Assembly (NCBI RefSeq): GCF_017654505.1
Contig: NC_054541.1
Location: 48,290,986-48,354,985 of the forward strand
Origin: Polyodon spathula
Taxonomy: Eukaryota > Chordata > Actinopteri > Acipenseriformes > Polyodontidae
Length of the DNA stretch: 64,000 bases
Direction of reading: 5' to 3'
A program made the translations under genes and the position numbers. Shown here one piece after another: positions 1 to 44,924 of this stretch; the stretch's first letter is position 1; the number at the start of each line of letters is the position of its first letter. The notes under the pieces are model-generated. The model was not told the origin of the DNA. It saw nothing but the letters and a program-made list of their open reading frames with translations, and did no database searches.

Positions 1-2339
1 CTCCATCAGTGTGCATTTGCATGACGATAGCCAGATGCTTCAGTCCCCTTCTGTTTCTCTCAACAGGTTGGTCTGACAGTCAGGCTTCAATCACCTGTGA
101 AATGTATTTCTGTGCAGGGTAAATACTGTACACAGTGACACTCATAATTATTAGGGCTGTGAATTAAACCATAAGCTTGAGTACGCCAGCACTAGTCCAT
201 GGAGAGTGACAGAGTTAGGGGTTATTGATTGAGTGAATAATCAGATGCTATACAGAAACCACACAGAGGGCAGGGAATTAACAAAGAAAGCCATAGAAAT
301 ACCCCTTTACTGGTGGCTGCCAGCGCATTTCCTTTTGACAACTGCTTTACAAATTAATTCAATCCACGGCTGTTAAGTTTACGTATTCAGTATTGTTTTG
401 GGGATGATAATAAAAGGATTCCTTTCTGAGGTTGTGTTCAGACCGGGAGGTCAATTACAATTGTATTGTGCAGTTTCTAATTAAATGAGCTTTACAATGT
501 AAATGCAATTGTATTGTTTAGTTCCTAATTAAATGTGATTACAATGTAAGTGCAATTGTAATTGAATATTGGCACACCTGCAAAATTTGTAATTGTACCA
601 AATCATTGATCCATTCCAGTTCAATTACACATTTATTTGTCATTCAATCATTGGCTTTTCAACCACTTTTGGGGACTCCAATTCTTTAAAGAAAATAAGT
701 TTGCAGTATGTTTGTAGCTGTGATTATTGTTTGGTTATTTTGAATAAATAGAGTGAACATAATTAACATGTGTAGTCATTTAGTTACTTTCTAGAGTAAT
801 ATAATTAAGTAATTACTGCAGCATAATTGTAAATGTAACAACAAATATAGCATTGTGATTATAATTTCAGCAAACAACTCTGCTATAATTCTAATGAGCC
901 CAAGGCTTGTGGTGTTGTGTTAAGTGTAACAGCCTTTGATTTCAGTTGAGATTTGTAGGCCCTCGTAGGGTTAAATATGACAGTGTAAGTGTGATTGCAG
1001 TCTTAGTGAGAGAATAAAGCTGCTGCAGCGTGTTTCACTGTAACCAGAGTTTAAACTAGAATAAACTAAGCAGGCAGACGTTTCAGCTAATAATTCCTTC
1101 ACCAGGGAAAGGCAGAGTGGGTTTGGAGGGGGAGGTCATTTATTTTGAATTGCTCTTTTAATATTTATTCTCTTGTTAGTTTTCTGTAATTGTAGAAGTA
1201 ACGCAGAATTGAAGGATGTAACCCACAGAACCTAGTGTTTAAGAAAGTTGCATAATAATTGAAAGGTATTGTAAGATGAGTGTGCTATTTTTATAAGAGC
1301 ATTTCGCATCGCATTCGTAAGAGTGCTGTTAAGTGCACTGCAGTTCTTCAGGCAGTGTGTTTCTCTAACCTTAGTTCATGCATTTGCTGGCGTATCATAC
1401 ATTTTCAAAGACCCAGTTAAAGAAAATGAATGTCGGTAATATAAAAAGGGCAGGTTTGTTTGCTGAAACATTGAGACGTGCATTTCTATCAGAGAGAAAG
1501 AGAAATGTATGTGGGAAACTCACTTAACCTTTTCACAAACAAAAGAAAATAGAAATATTTCAGACCTGCCCCCGAGTTGCTCGGTGCGACCTCTCGCTAC
1601 ATGGCTCGGCTTCTCTGTGTTAATTAAAAACGATTGAGCCCTTTAAGTTTCCCATCAGTCCTGCCTCCAGCTCAGGTGCTGCTCGTAATGTTCCATTTCT
1701 GACTGATGCATAGTCTGCGGCTGTATGAATGAACTGTCCTGAAGGTCTGCCTGAAGACTCTCTTGTTGTAGGTCATTAGAAAGCTGAAGTGTAGTAAAGG
1801 ACAGAATGTTGCTTTGGGTGAAAGTCTGATTATTCCCTGAATGCAGCACTTCAAGTTGCACAGCTCAGATACACGCCGAGTCTGGTCCCAGGAATAGCAT
1901 TAAAATGTCAAGTTAATGTTTAGTTAAAGAGCAAACTACCATGGTTGTAGAGGCACTCATTCATTTTATAATAGTTTATTATGATGCTTTGCAGAATGCT
2001 AAAGTATTACAGATAAGGAGTTTTTAAAGGAAAGTAATAGAGAATCCTCATGTGGTTAAATGCAAAAAATACCCCTTGAAAAACAAGTACAGTAAACAAT
2101 GGGGTTTTTATTATTATTTAGACCCTTCAAGCATTACCGACATTGTATTATTCCTATAAATGTTAGACACTTCTAGTAAATTCAGTTTTACCTATGGGGA
2201 GGTTTCTGCGCAGTAAAGTCTGGTTCATGTAGCTAATATCGCACACTTACTATTTTATAATACAGTTATTTCCATGACTGGGTGCTACCTCTGGGACCAG
2301 TTTCTCAAATATCCCAACATTGCTCTCAATCGATGAAAT
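1..2339. other. Non-coding, AT-rich; no gene seen
   Basis: No exon with recognisable coding potential. A local duplication of a roughly 60-bp AT-rich unit (taattaaatg...gcaattgtatt) lies at 470-565. Probably GRIP1 upstream intron, since the first exon in the window is internal. Confidence 0.5.
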
Positions 2340-2700
2340 TAGAGGTGCAGCACCATACCACTAGACCATAGAGGTGCAGCGTATGTGAACCAGAGTATGT
2401 GAAAATGCTTTTATGCAGCTGTACCGTGACTCTACTGCTACTCAATCATTTAATTGGAGTTGCGGTACAACTGCATGTGAATTAATAAAGTGCAATTCCC
2501 CGTGCTCATATATTATTACTTTTTACTTACACATGAAGTGCTGTGCAATCCTTGTGCCTAAATACAAATATACATTTTAAACACGCGTGTTACACAGACC
2601 TGTTTATATCCCATGTACCAGTGACAATACACCAACATTAAAACACAACACAAAATACACACAGGGGCGGGCACTTTGCCGCAGGGTAGTATAAAACACA
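2340..2700 (-). mobile_element. LTR-like repeat, family A (copy 1)
   Basis: The reverse complement resembles the unit at 9893-10480: both share a caCACGTGaa-like box region, the phrase TTAATGTTGGTGTA and a ggggcggg near one end. Two further related stretches in the window argue for a dispersed retroelement family. No coding part. Confidence 0.4.
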
Positions 2701-2964
2701 CCACCAGAAATAGTGAGTTTATTAGCTGTGTTTCATTGCATGCTTAGTGTTTCAGGCGAGGGTATTAATGTTGCATTATCCTAGTGCATTCCTTTGTATA
2801 CTGGCCATACTGCAAAACTTCCACGTTGCTCAATTCAAACTACCCCAGATACAAAACATACAGTAGCTGGTAACCTTAATAAACATGCAAAATGTGAAAC
2901 AAGAGTGCTGAAACAGTAATAAAGAATGATTAAGAACAGTTTATAAAGAATACCTTTAAGGGTA

Positions 2965-3460
2965 CCGTAACAGAGCAGCCACTCACTGTGGTTCATTGTC
3001 CCTTTAAATGCAGACCCAGGACACAGGAACTTGGTTTCAAAGCGCTGAGGCGCTTTTTTTAATAAACAAACAAAAATAAACAAAACAAACACCTAGCTCT
3101 ATTTGAGCACTAAGTAAAAACACAAACAGGAACCTAAACTATTTTGCAGGATGGCTAAGCCGTTTACCTGACAAATAAACAAACCTCACAGGTTTAACAC
3201 AGATCTTTCCTCTTTGTATACGTTTGAGTGCACTATCAAGCGGGCTTCTAGACACTCCAGCAGCCCAGAACAGACTGGCTGCTTCCTTTAAATACCCTGC
3301 ACCTGACTCTAATTAACAATGATTGCCAGGTGCAGGGGATAATTACTAATACAACCATTACCAAAACAATTAAACAATTAAACAAATGTGCATTTGCACA
3401 TTTTTTTTTGTTGTTTGTTTTTCAGCAAGGAGGAATTAACCCTCTCCCTTCTCACAGTAC
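2965..3460 (-). mobile_element. LTR-like repeat, family B
   Basis: Read on the minus strand the stretch runs from a TGTGAGAAGGGAG end through a TATTTAAAGG box, an AATAAA-like run and an AGCGCC...GGTCTG segment. This is the layout of a solo LTR. No internal domain, and target-site duplications were not verified. Confidence 0.4.
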
Positions 3461-3944
3461 TGAAAAAGTTAGCATTGCAACAAAATGACAGGTTTATACA
3501 TCCTGTATCATCATGAAAAAACAACATTCATCACATGATGATACAACTGGCCACCAAGGGCAAAGTTAACAGCAGCTGACTCATTTAGCTGGATTCAACC
3601 CCAGCCTGACACATGAACCAATGAAACACTTAGCCCCAAGCACCGGTATATCCAGACCCACAAGCCCCAGCAGAGTGATTTACTGCATGGAAACATCTCT
3701 ACAATGATTGAGGCCGGAGCTGAAGTTTCAGGATGCTGAACAAATCATAGCTTGGGGCTCCCTGGTGATTTCATACACTTCTGCTAGAATGGCTGGATCT
3801 TCAAAGGCACATTCAGATGGGGATGACAGAAGGAATGTAGAAAGATTAAAGAATCAAAAAATCATTGTCAGGTACATCTGGTTCAACAGCAACTAAGACC
3901 TCTTACAGAACTGTACTAAATATATCCGGATATATCTGTACTCA

Positions 3945-4645
3945 TTGGAAATGAATAAGCCCTAGCAGAATGAGTTGCACAGCCTGGGTGATGAGCAGAG
4001 GAATGGAATGGGTACTGATTGGAAATGAAGAAGCCCTAGTAGAGTGAGTTGCACAGCCTGGGTGATGAGCAGAGGAGTGGAATGGGTACTGATTGGAAAT
4101 GAAGAAGCCCTAGCGGAATGAGTTGTACAGCCTGGGTGATGATCAGAGGAATGGAATGGGTACTGATTGGAAATGAAGAAGCCCTAGTAGAGTGAGTTGC
4201 ACAGCCTGGGTGATGAGCAGAGGAGTGGAATGGGTACTGATTGGAAATGAAGAAGCCCTAGCGGAATGAGTTGCACAGCCTGGGTGATGAGCAGAGGAAT
4301 GGAATGGGTACTGATTGGAAATGAAGAAGCCCTAGCAGAATGAGTTGCTCAGCCTGGGTGATGAGCAGAGGAGTGGAATGGGTACTGATTGGAAATGAAG
4401 AAGCCCTAGCGGAATGAGTTGTACAGCCTGGGTGATGAGCAGAGGAATGGAATGGGTACTGATTGGAAATGAAGAAGTCTAGCAGAATGAGTTGCTCGGC
4501 CTGGGTGATGAGCAGAGGAATGTAACGGGTACTGATTGGAAATGAAGAAGCCCTAGCGGAATTAGTTGTACAGACTGGGTGATGATCAGAGGAATGGAAT
4601 GGGTACTGATTGGAAATGAAGAAGCCCTAGCAGAGTGAGTTGGAA
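3945..4645. repeat. 74-bp minisatellite, about 9 copies, alternating variants
   Basis: The unit begins GGTACTGATTGGAAATGAAG and repeats at 4011, 4085, 4159, 4233, 4307, 4381, about 4455, 4527 and 4601. Copies alternate between a GCGGAATGAG type and an AGTAGAGTGAG or AGCAGAATGAG type, giving a 148-bp higher-order period. Confidence 0.9.
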
Positions 4646-5292
4646 AGAGGACACATGGAATATCCAGCTCTGCCCTCTGGTACACTTAACACCGGTCTTT
4701 GAGACTGTACACATGAAGAATGTTTTAAATATTATGACGACTACTACTGCTACTTTCTCTTCTGCATCTGAACATTTCACTTACAGACCCTTCTGAATTG
4801 GTTTTTATTTCAAATTAGTTCAATATCCATCCCTGTTCCCACCCTCTTTTTGAAGGTGCTAAATAGTATTTTTCTCCAGTTGTCATTTGACAGCTGGTGT
4901 AGTATCTCATATGAATATTTAAATAGGACTGCTTCTTATAATAATATTTATAATGTTGCATTTACATGACAGTCTGCTGTTTTGCCTGTTGCCAGTGATG
5001 CCAGTGATAGTACTTGGTTCATGTAAACTGGCCCACATTGTGTGAGCTGGCCTGTACAGCTGAAGCAGCGCTTTTAGGCAGTGACTGCTCACCTGGAGGA
5101 ATTGCAGCGCTGGAATCCCCCTCCTGGCTTTTAAACCAAGAGAACCCCTTCAAAGGTCAGGCATGGCTTTAGAGCAGCGATGCTCAACTGCACAGAATTA
5201 ATGACCATTTCTCATAGCTACCCACTTAATTTAGCTAAATGCATTTTGTACATTGCATTACCTCTATCTTTGCATTACCTCTACTACCTTCC

Positions 5293-6803
<1,511 letters not shown>

Positions 6804-6878
<75 letters not shown>

Positions 6879-6880
6879 GT
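6804..6880. repeat. (TG)n(TA)n microsatellite abutting the other Tc1 end
   Basis: Mirror image of the tract at 5294-5394: TG next to the element end, TA outside it. Confidence 0.95.
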
Positions 6881-7697
6881 ATGTATGCATGTATGCAATA
6901 TGCCCGACAGGCCATCGGTATACGTCAAATATACAGACGCCCGAGAAGTCTGTATATTCAACTTATACGGATGCCCTGAAGGGCCTTATACAGGGTTAGA
7001 AGCTAACAGTATTTTACTGCTAGTCCAAAGGACTAGTACCTTTTGAAACTTGCTAGTCCTGATGTAAACTTACTAGTCTTTATGTGAAGTGCCTAAGTTG
7101 GAATCAACAACAACAGTTGGGGTCCCTAAAAATAGGCTTAGATTTTATTTTGCTAAAAAAATAAACATTGTTATAAATTTTGATTTAAAGTTTTTTGTTT
7201 TTAACAAAACACCTTTGTAACGCACTTGCATTGTGTTCCCACAGAGCTGGAACGCAATAAAAAGAACAGCAACACAAAACCCACCAACACTATTCTTTGT
7301 GCCAAAGTTCTCATGAATGGTGAGGGACTATAAGTATTGGCTACCATGCTTCAGCAAGACTAGGATATTAGCGCCTGATTGGTCACCACTGTGATGCACA
7401 GACTTCCTATTGGCAGAATGGGCAATTCAAATCCAGAATAGGGTGGTAGAGGTTAACTGGCTTTGCAGTGAAGAGGTTTCAACAGAAGGCCATGGTATCT
7501 GTCACCCCTCTGTTTCAGCAGTGTATGTGAATCCCACAGGCATGTATTTCTATTCTTTATACAAGCCACCATCACATCAGGCTTTTATCAGAGGGATTTC
7601 ACTTTGGAAATCGGTATTGGAACAGTGAGATTGTGGGCCTTGGTAACCAGTAAGTAGTGCTGTACCATTTCTAGATGTCAGAGTGACTTCATTGAAC
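6881..7697. other. Non-coding stretch; no feature recognised
   Basis: No splice-compatible coding signal or known repeat recognised. GRIP1 upstream sequence. Confidence 0.4.
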
Positions 7698-8878
7698 CAG
7701 TTATAAAAAAAAAATACTGTACACATACAGTTATAGTCAAAGGTTTTCATACCACAATGGAAATTTATAATTTCTAGAAATTTCCCGAAAACAATTTATA
7801 GGAACAATCTTTTGTAGTAAAAGTTTTGATTTTGTGGATGAGGGTATTTTTTTTTTTACAAGAAATAGTCAACAGTTATTTATTTCAGCAATTGTTTTGC
7901 AAAACTAGAAAAATGCTAATTCGAAAGTATTCATACCTTGACAAGGAAAATGTAATTAATATCTAGTTGAGGCACCTTTTACCAAAAATAACCTCTTTTA
8001 AACGATTAGGATATTTGTCAATGAACTTTTGGCATGATTCTTGAGTGATTCAATGCAAAATTGTTCCAGTTCATTAAAATTCCAATGACTTCTCTTGTGC
8101 ACAGCTTTCTCAACTCAAACCAAAAATTCTCAATCGGATTTGGATCGGGACTTTGACTAGCCATTCCAGAAGCTTGATTCTATTCTTCTTTAAGCATTCT
8201 GAAGTAGATTTTGATGTGTGCTTTGGAGCGTTGTTGTGTTGGAACGTGTAAGCATTTGAGTATCCCAGTTTCAACTATTGTTTCAATTATCAAGGAGTAC
8301 AAGACTCTGTCACAATGCTCCATCGAGCTATTTGGTCATACCTAGTTCTCAATTATGGAGGTGGTAATATCCTTCTATGGGGCTGGGTTTTTTTCTAAAG
8401 GCACAGGAAATGTAGTTCCAATACATGGTAACTTGGATTCCATAGCATACCAAAAGATATTGGCTAATCATCTGAAGCACTCTGATTGTGAATGGTATGG
8501 TATGAGTTGAAGAAGGCTGTGCAGAAGAGAAGAATTTGAATGAACTGGCCAATATCCTGATCTTTAAAAGAGGTGATTATTGCTAAAGGTACCTTAGCTA
8601 GCTATTAATTTCAGTTTCCTTGTCATGGTATGAATACATTTGAATGTCCTTTTTTGTGCAAATACATTGCTGAAATAAATAATTGTAAATACTGAAATAA
8701 ATAAATCTATTTCTTGTCATTTTTTTTCCTCATCCACAAAAGCAAAACTTTTGCTACAAAAGATTTTTCCTATCATTTGTTTTTGGGAAATTTCTAGAAA
8801 TTATAACTTTCCACTGTGGTATGAAAACCTTTGACTACAACTGTATGTGTACAGTATTTAACTTTTTTTTTATAACTG
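7698..8878. mobile_element. Foldback element made of two inverted Tc1-like ends
   Basis: Arms 7698-7850 and 8735-8878 are inverted copies of each other, sharing a tactgtacacatacag end and tttctagaaattt. Between them, degraded transposase runs in two directions. On the minus strand near 8100-8260 there are traces of APKHTSK and a PDPNPIE-like motif. On the + strand at 8350-8470 there is GGGNILLWGW and KGTGNVVPIHGNLDS. Each half therefore carries a transposase 3' part facing its own end. Inactive. Confidence 0.7.
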
Positions 8879-9892
8879 AAGCATTGATTACACTTTGCTT
8901 TAAAGCTGCGAGATGTAAGTTTGTGACATCTCGCAGATCAAGGTTTCAGCAATTTGCTGTATCAAGAACATTCAGTGCAGGGCTGTCTTTTTATTGACAA
9001 GCCGACTAACCCCAAAGTCAGGACATTCGCTTCCACATCGTTATTCAATCATTTAGTTTGTGGTTTTATTGATCAGCAGACCTAAGATAATATAAAAGCT
9101 GCCTCCTTTTGCTTTAATCACCCATACTCTGCTCCTTATTTATAGGGCCTGACACCTTTGCTGTGTATTCTCTGTGGATTGTTCAGTTACACAGATTTGC
9201 AGAGCTGACAACCTTTGTGAAGAAATCATAAATCAAACGATGATTCAGGGGTTTGCTGTTATGTGATCCGGTTTGTGGATTGCTTTTCTCTAATCAGAGA
9301 AAGTTTAAAACAGCTTGTGAAAGAGGCCTTTGGATTTCACATAACTATTTTTACAAGTTTTATTTTTATTAACTGATTATCTCAGACAGTCAAGACCTGT
9401 AAAATGCTAAATTGAGGGATGCATCCTAGAAAACCTAGCCTTGCTTTCTATACGTACCAACCGAATAGAAACTTGAGAGAACTCAAATGTTTTGGGGCGG
9501 TTGTACTGTGTTCTTCAGTGAATGGGATATAGCCAGAATACTGGATGCAACCACAAATAGGTACGTCCTTGTAATTCTGCTTTCATTCACAATCTCACTG
9601 CTATGATTATTATTAGTGCTAGTAGCTAATGCCTTTATCCAAGTGACTTCTTTAACTTACTCCTTTGTTAACTATATTGTTAGTTTTGGATTGTCCTTTT
9701 ACTGTAGCGAACAAAAGGCTTTGGACCCAAACAGGGTTGTTATAATGAGGGTGTACTGTGTTTAGTATTTGACTTGTATGTTTAATATACACCACTTGCT
9801 CATTTTAATATATAACACGTGCATATTTGTTATTTCATTTTTGTTATTTTTAACCTCCCATAGTGTTCAACATTTAACAGAATCCAATATCA
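8879..9892. other. Non-coding stretch; no feature recognised
   Basis: Around 9608-9650 there is a faint SINE/LINE-tail-like phrase (ctaatgcctttatccaagtg). Nothing else supported. Confidence 0.4.
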
Positions 9893-10480
9893 TCTGTGGT
9901 AGTATGCCCCGCCCCTGTCTGTATTTTGTGTTGCATGTGGTGTGTTAATGTTGGTGTATAGGTATTGGTGCACGGGATGGGTCTGTGTAGCATGAGTGAT
10001 TTAAAATCGAATTGTATTTAGGCACGGGATTGCGAAATCACTTCACGTGCAGATAAAGTATGTAATAATATGTGAGCACGGGGTTGCACAAATTAGTTCA
10101 CATGCTGGGATTCAAATTAATAATTAATTAGTAATTGAATCCTGGCACAACAGTATATATAGATGCACATTTTACTCACTCGGGGTTGTGTGTTAAGGTG
10201 AAAGAACGGGAGAGAGTGAGGAGAGTAAAGTGAGCTTTAAAAAGATAATAACAATTGAAGGATCGGAACTTGTTTGTTTAGTGTTCGTCCCTGTGTGTTA
10301 GTGTCTGTTCGTTTTGTTTGTTTGTCTGTTTTGTCCAACACACCATTTTCTTTTATAAAGAAACTTTTTATTTTATAATAAAATGCACTGAGCGCCGCAG
10401 CTTCTCAGCTTCACCTGCCAGTACTGCCTGTCTCTGTGTACTCCTTTCTGGCCTGATGTCACCCTACAGCCAGGCTGTTC
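9893..10480 (+). mobile_element. LTR-like repeat, family A (copy 2)
   Basis: Starts TGTGGTAGTATGCCCCGCCC, has a tatatatag box near 10151, TTATAATAAAATGCACTGAG near 10373 and a conserved tail (AGTACTGCCTGTCTCTGTGT, GGCCTGATGTCACC). Related sequence recurs inverted at 2340-2700 and 26500-26945. The layout (TG start, TATA, AATAAA, tail) suggests a solo LTR. Not verified by target-site duplication. Confidence 0.5.
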
Positions 10481-41559
<31,079 letters not shown>

Positions 41560-43364
41560 CAAAGCCAACTCTGAACGACTTGAGCGTTCCCACGGTGCTA
41601 CAGCACTTTGAATTGTGCTCCCCTGTGGTGACTGGGGCAGATGTCTGTCAAGAGTCTATAATAAGCACAGTGAATTTCCTATATTACCAGAGCATGACCC
41701 ACTGTTATAGCCCTCGGACCCTACTATCTCTCTTACCTAGGATGGGTGTGTTTCAAACCTTTGTGATGATAATGATGATAACAAAGTGCTTTTGGTATGT
41801 GAAAAAAAGTGCCATCCCTTATTTTTAACCCAAGAAATGTTAAAAGACTATTGTGCTCACTTGATTCAAAGAACAGAGCCAAGCAGATGACATGGATGCT
41901 TTTGTGTTGCACAGACCAATTTGTGTACATGACTGTGGGGGTTTACGCCCTTCAATCCAGACCCTCCTCCTAAGGGGACATCCCATATACAAGACTAGTG
42001 ATTCCAGTAATTCAGCAAGGTGAGATAGAGGCCCTCCAGACCACATTCCTGCCAGTGAAAACTGAGACAGCAGGTATAACAGTGAAGGGAAAAAAACTGC
42101 TGGCTTTAATCTTTAACTGCAACTGCACGGGACCTTCACTTTTCCAAAACACATGAATATCGTGCTGATACGGAACAGGGGGCGGGTACATACATTAGAG
42201 TAAGTAGCGGGTTTCCGGAAAAGAACCCTGCTCCTTCCTCTTTAAGAATTACACTTCAGGAACATGTTTCCCTTTGTCGAGGGCATCCACTTAAATGTGT
42301 TGCTTTAAAAGGTAATCCTAACTCATAAACTCAAGGCACGTGTAAGGGGAATGCAAATTGCCTATTACATTTGCCGTAGAAAAATGTGCCTGTGATTTGA
42401 CCATAAGGGAACATATGGGCCCAGGGTGTTTTATGCAACTGGCCACAGTCCCTCAGCAATCAGGAGACACTGTGATGAAACAGGTGGCATTGTAGCAGAT
42501 TGTTCAGCCTCACACTTGGGTCTTGCTTACACCTTCTTTTTAAGACAGTAAGCATGAGGTGCTGCAGTTAACCCAAGCTGATACAACTGTACTTTTTTTT
42601 TTACTCTGCATCTTTTCCCAATTTCAGTAAATATTTACTATGCTAGTGTACATGGAACTGAAAGTGTACATTGATGTGGCATTGCAGCTTTGAGTTTGTG
42701 GTTAAGCAGCTGTTTACTGTGCTGCAGACTGTACAAATAGAATTGTGTGTAAGATGGCACTGTACAGTATATGTGTTCTGAGAGTTTTGGGGTCTGGTAA
42801 ATTTGCTGAATTAGATGAGCCCGTAATCCATTTTTTCCAACAGAAATACAATGGGTTTATTTATTTATTTATTTATTGATTTTTAAAGTTTGTCCATAAG
42901 ATTTAAATATTTTAAAAACACAGGTAGAAAATGCAGTGGGAGGGGGGAGCCATGTGTGTTCAGAATGATTAAAATACCTGTGCATTTGTGACAGTGGCTT
43001 GTTGACTGCTGTTCCCCTTATGTAGTCAGTGACTATAGCACACCCAGCTCCACATTTCTCAGCAAATCTCACAGTAAAATACCCCTCGTTTCAGCACCCT
43101 GAATAAAATGCCAATATGGCCCACGACTTTCCAGAACACCCTGTAGTGTTTAAACAAACTTTGCCTGTGTTGTGTTCTGTGGCTCTGGCATCAGCGTTGA
43201 TTTTGGGTACAGGAGGGGGTTCACCCAGGACTTAAGTACAAATAACAACACAACTGCGTGACATAGATATACAGTATAGGGGTGTTCTGTAACCCTTTCA
43301 TTCAACACAACTGTGACATTTTAACTAATATTTCACTGCCATGTTTGTAATCTAGCAAGGCTAT

Positions 43365-43800
43365 TATATATATATATATACACATACATACACACACACA
43401 CACACACACAGAGCATCAAAAGAAACGTATCACTTATATTTGGATAAAATTCACTAGTTGTAATCGAAAAACGACCAGTTGCAGTAACTTTTTTGTGCTA
43501 ATTAACAATTTACATTACAAAGATGCTGCAAAAAAATAGCTGGTTGTGAGCACCCAAGATGGAGAGCCACAATACGCTGCCCTAGTCCAGCCTCCAACAT
43601 GCCGACTGCACGAAGGCGCTGCTGTCTTGACAGACATGGAATATTGTTTTTTCTTTATTGCTTTTATTCAAGCTTGCAATTCAACAGCTGAAATCACTCC
43701 ATATCCAGTGTCCAATCAACTGTCTCACTAATTAGGTGATTAAGTGCATATGCTTCAGTCACAGTCATTCAAGCGAGTCGTGGTCAAGGATGACTGAGTG
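43365..43800. mobile_element. Uncharacterised repeat with TA/CA edge
   Basis: TA then CA microsatellite followed by gagcatcaaaagaaacgtat, an end sequence that looks like a DNA-transposon terminus. A short frame at 43546 is not recognisable. Weak call. Confidence 0.3.
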
Positions 43801-43918
43801 ATTAAAAAGAAACCAAAAACATTTCGTCAATATGCATCATTTATATACCTTATTTTTTTTCCGAAAATAAATGTTTCCGAAAATAAATGTGTTGTGTGTG
43901 TGATAGGTTTCTGTTTGT

Positions 43919-44049
<131 letters not shown>

Positions 44050-44152
44050 ATATATATATATAACTTGCTCTTGCACCGTCTAAGAATATTTCTCCTTACC
44101 TACTGTACAGGACAAAAAGAACAGGGCTGCTGTTAATGGCGTGTGTTTGTAT

Positions 44153-44186
44153 CTATGTATCTATATCTATCTATCTATCTATCTAT
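44153..44186. repeat. (TATC)n microsatellite
   Basis: Several TATC/TCTA units within the GRIP1 3'UTR. Confidence 0.9.
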
Positions 44187-44442
44187 CGCCGGTTGTTTTA
44201 CATTAAACTGGAATTCAGCACTGCCAATGAAAATGATTAGGTACCCATATCAAATTGAAAATAACATTTTAAAACAGTCTGTTTCTCATTCAATCCCTTG
44301 GATATTGTATCTTTATTTTTAATGAACGAGTATTACAAACTGTAAAGTATTTTTGTACAAATTGAATACTTTGGTAGCATGATATCTATCGTCTGTGTAT
44401 GACTGGGAATTCCTGCAGTTGTAAACCTTTGTATGGGTGAGG

Positions 44443-44448
44443 AATAAA
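44443..44448 (+). terminator. Candidate GRIP1 distal poly(A) signal AATAAA
   Basis: AATAAA in GGAATAAAATATATACA, followed by a GT-rich stretch (gtatataggtgtataaac). It faces an AATAAA on the opposite strand at 44483-44488. Confidence 0.45.
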
Positions 44449-44482
44449 ATATATACAATGGTATATAGGTGTATAAACTGTG

Positions 44483-44488
44483 TTTATT
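44483..44488 (-). terminator. Candidate HELB poly(A) signal AATAAA (minus strand)
   Basis: The + strand TTTATT reads AATAAA on the minus strand, in the context agaaataaacacag. It lies downstream of the HELB remnant and would place HELB cleavage inside or next to the GRIP1 3' end. Confidence 0.4.
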
Positions 44489-44924
44489 TCTTATAAAAAT
44501 TGGCATGTCATAGTGCAAAACTGAATTCTTCCATTATCATATATATGTATACTTACAGCAACTTATACAGTGTAAAAAATGATGTTATATTGTTGCCCTT
44601 ATGACTAACATAAACCACTACTTTAGTCAAAATATATACAAGGGCTTGGCTGACCCAATGTCAAGCTACGTTTTATTCCTGAAAATGGTTCCTATTGGAG
44701 TTCCAATGACGTTACCTGGGAAACAAAATAAGTAAATCATGATGAACCTCATCTCTGAGCTTTATCAATAGAACGCTGACCAGAAACACCAACCCACTCT
44801 ATTACAGTACAGTACATAAGCCTTTCATCATTCCAACATTATTCCAACATTCCAACTGCACATTCCACAGCAAGATATTTAACAATTAAAGTGATAAAAC
44901 CCCCATGTGGGATTGCCAGTGTGA

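Noticed and set aside
44668..44715. Possible HELB final exon on the minus strand (acceptor tttcccag, short open tail to TAG)
   Set aside because: The phase does not agree convincingly with the upstream tail frame and there is no homology, so it is only mentioned.
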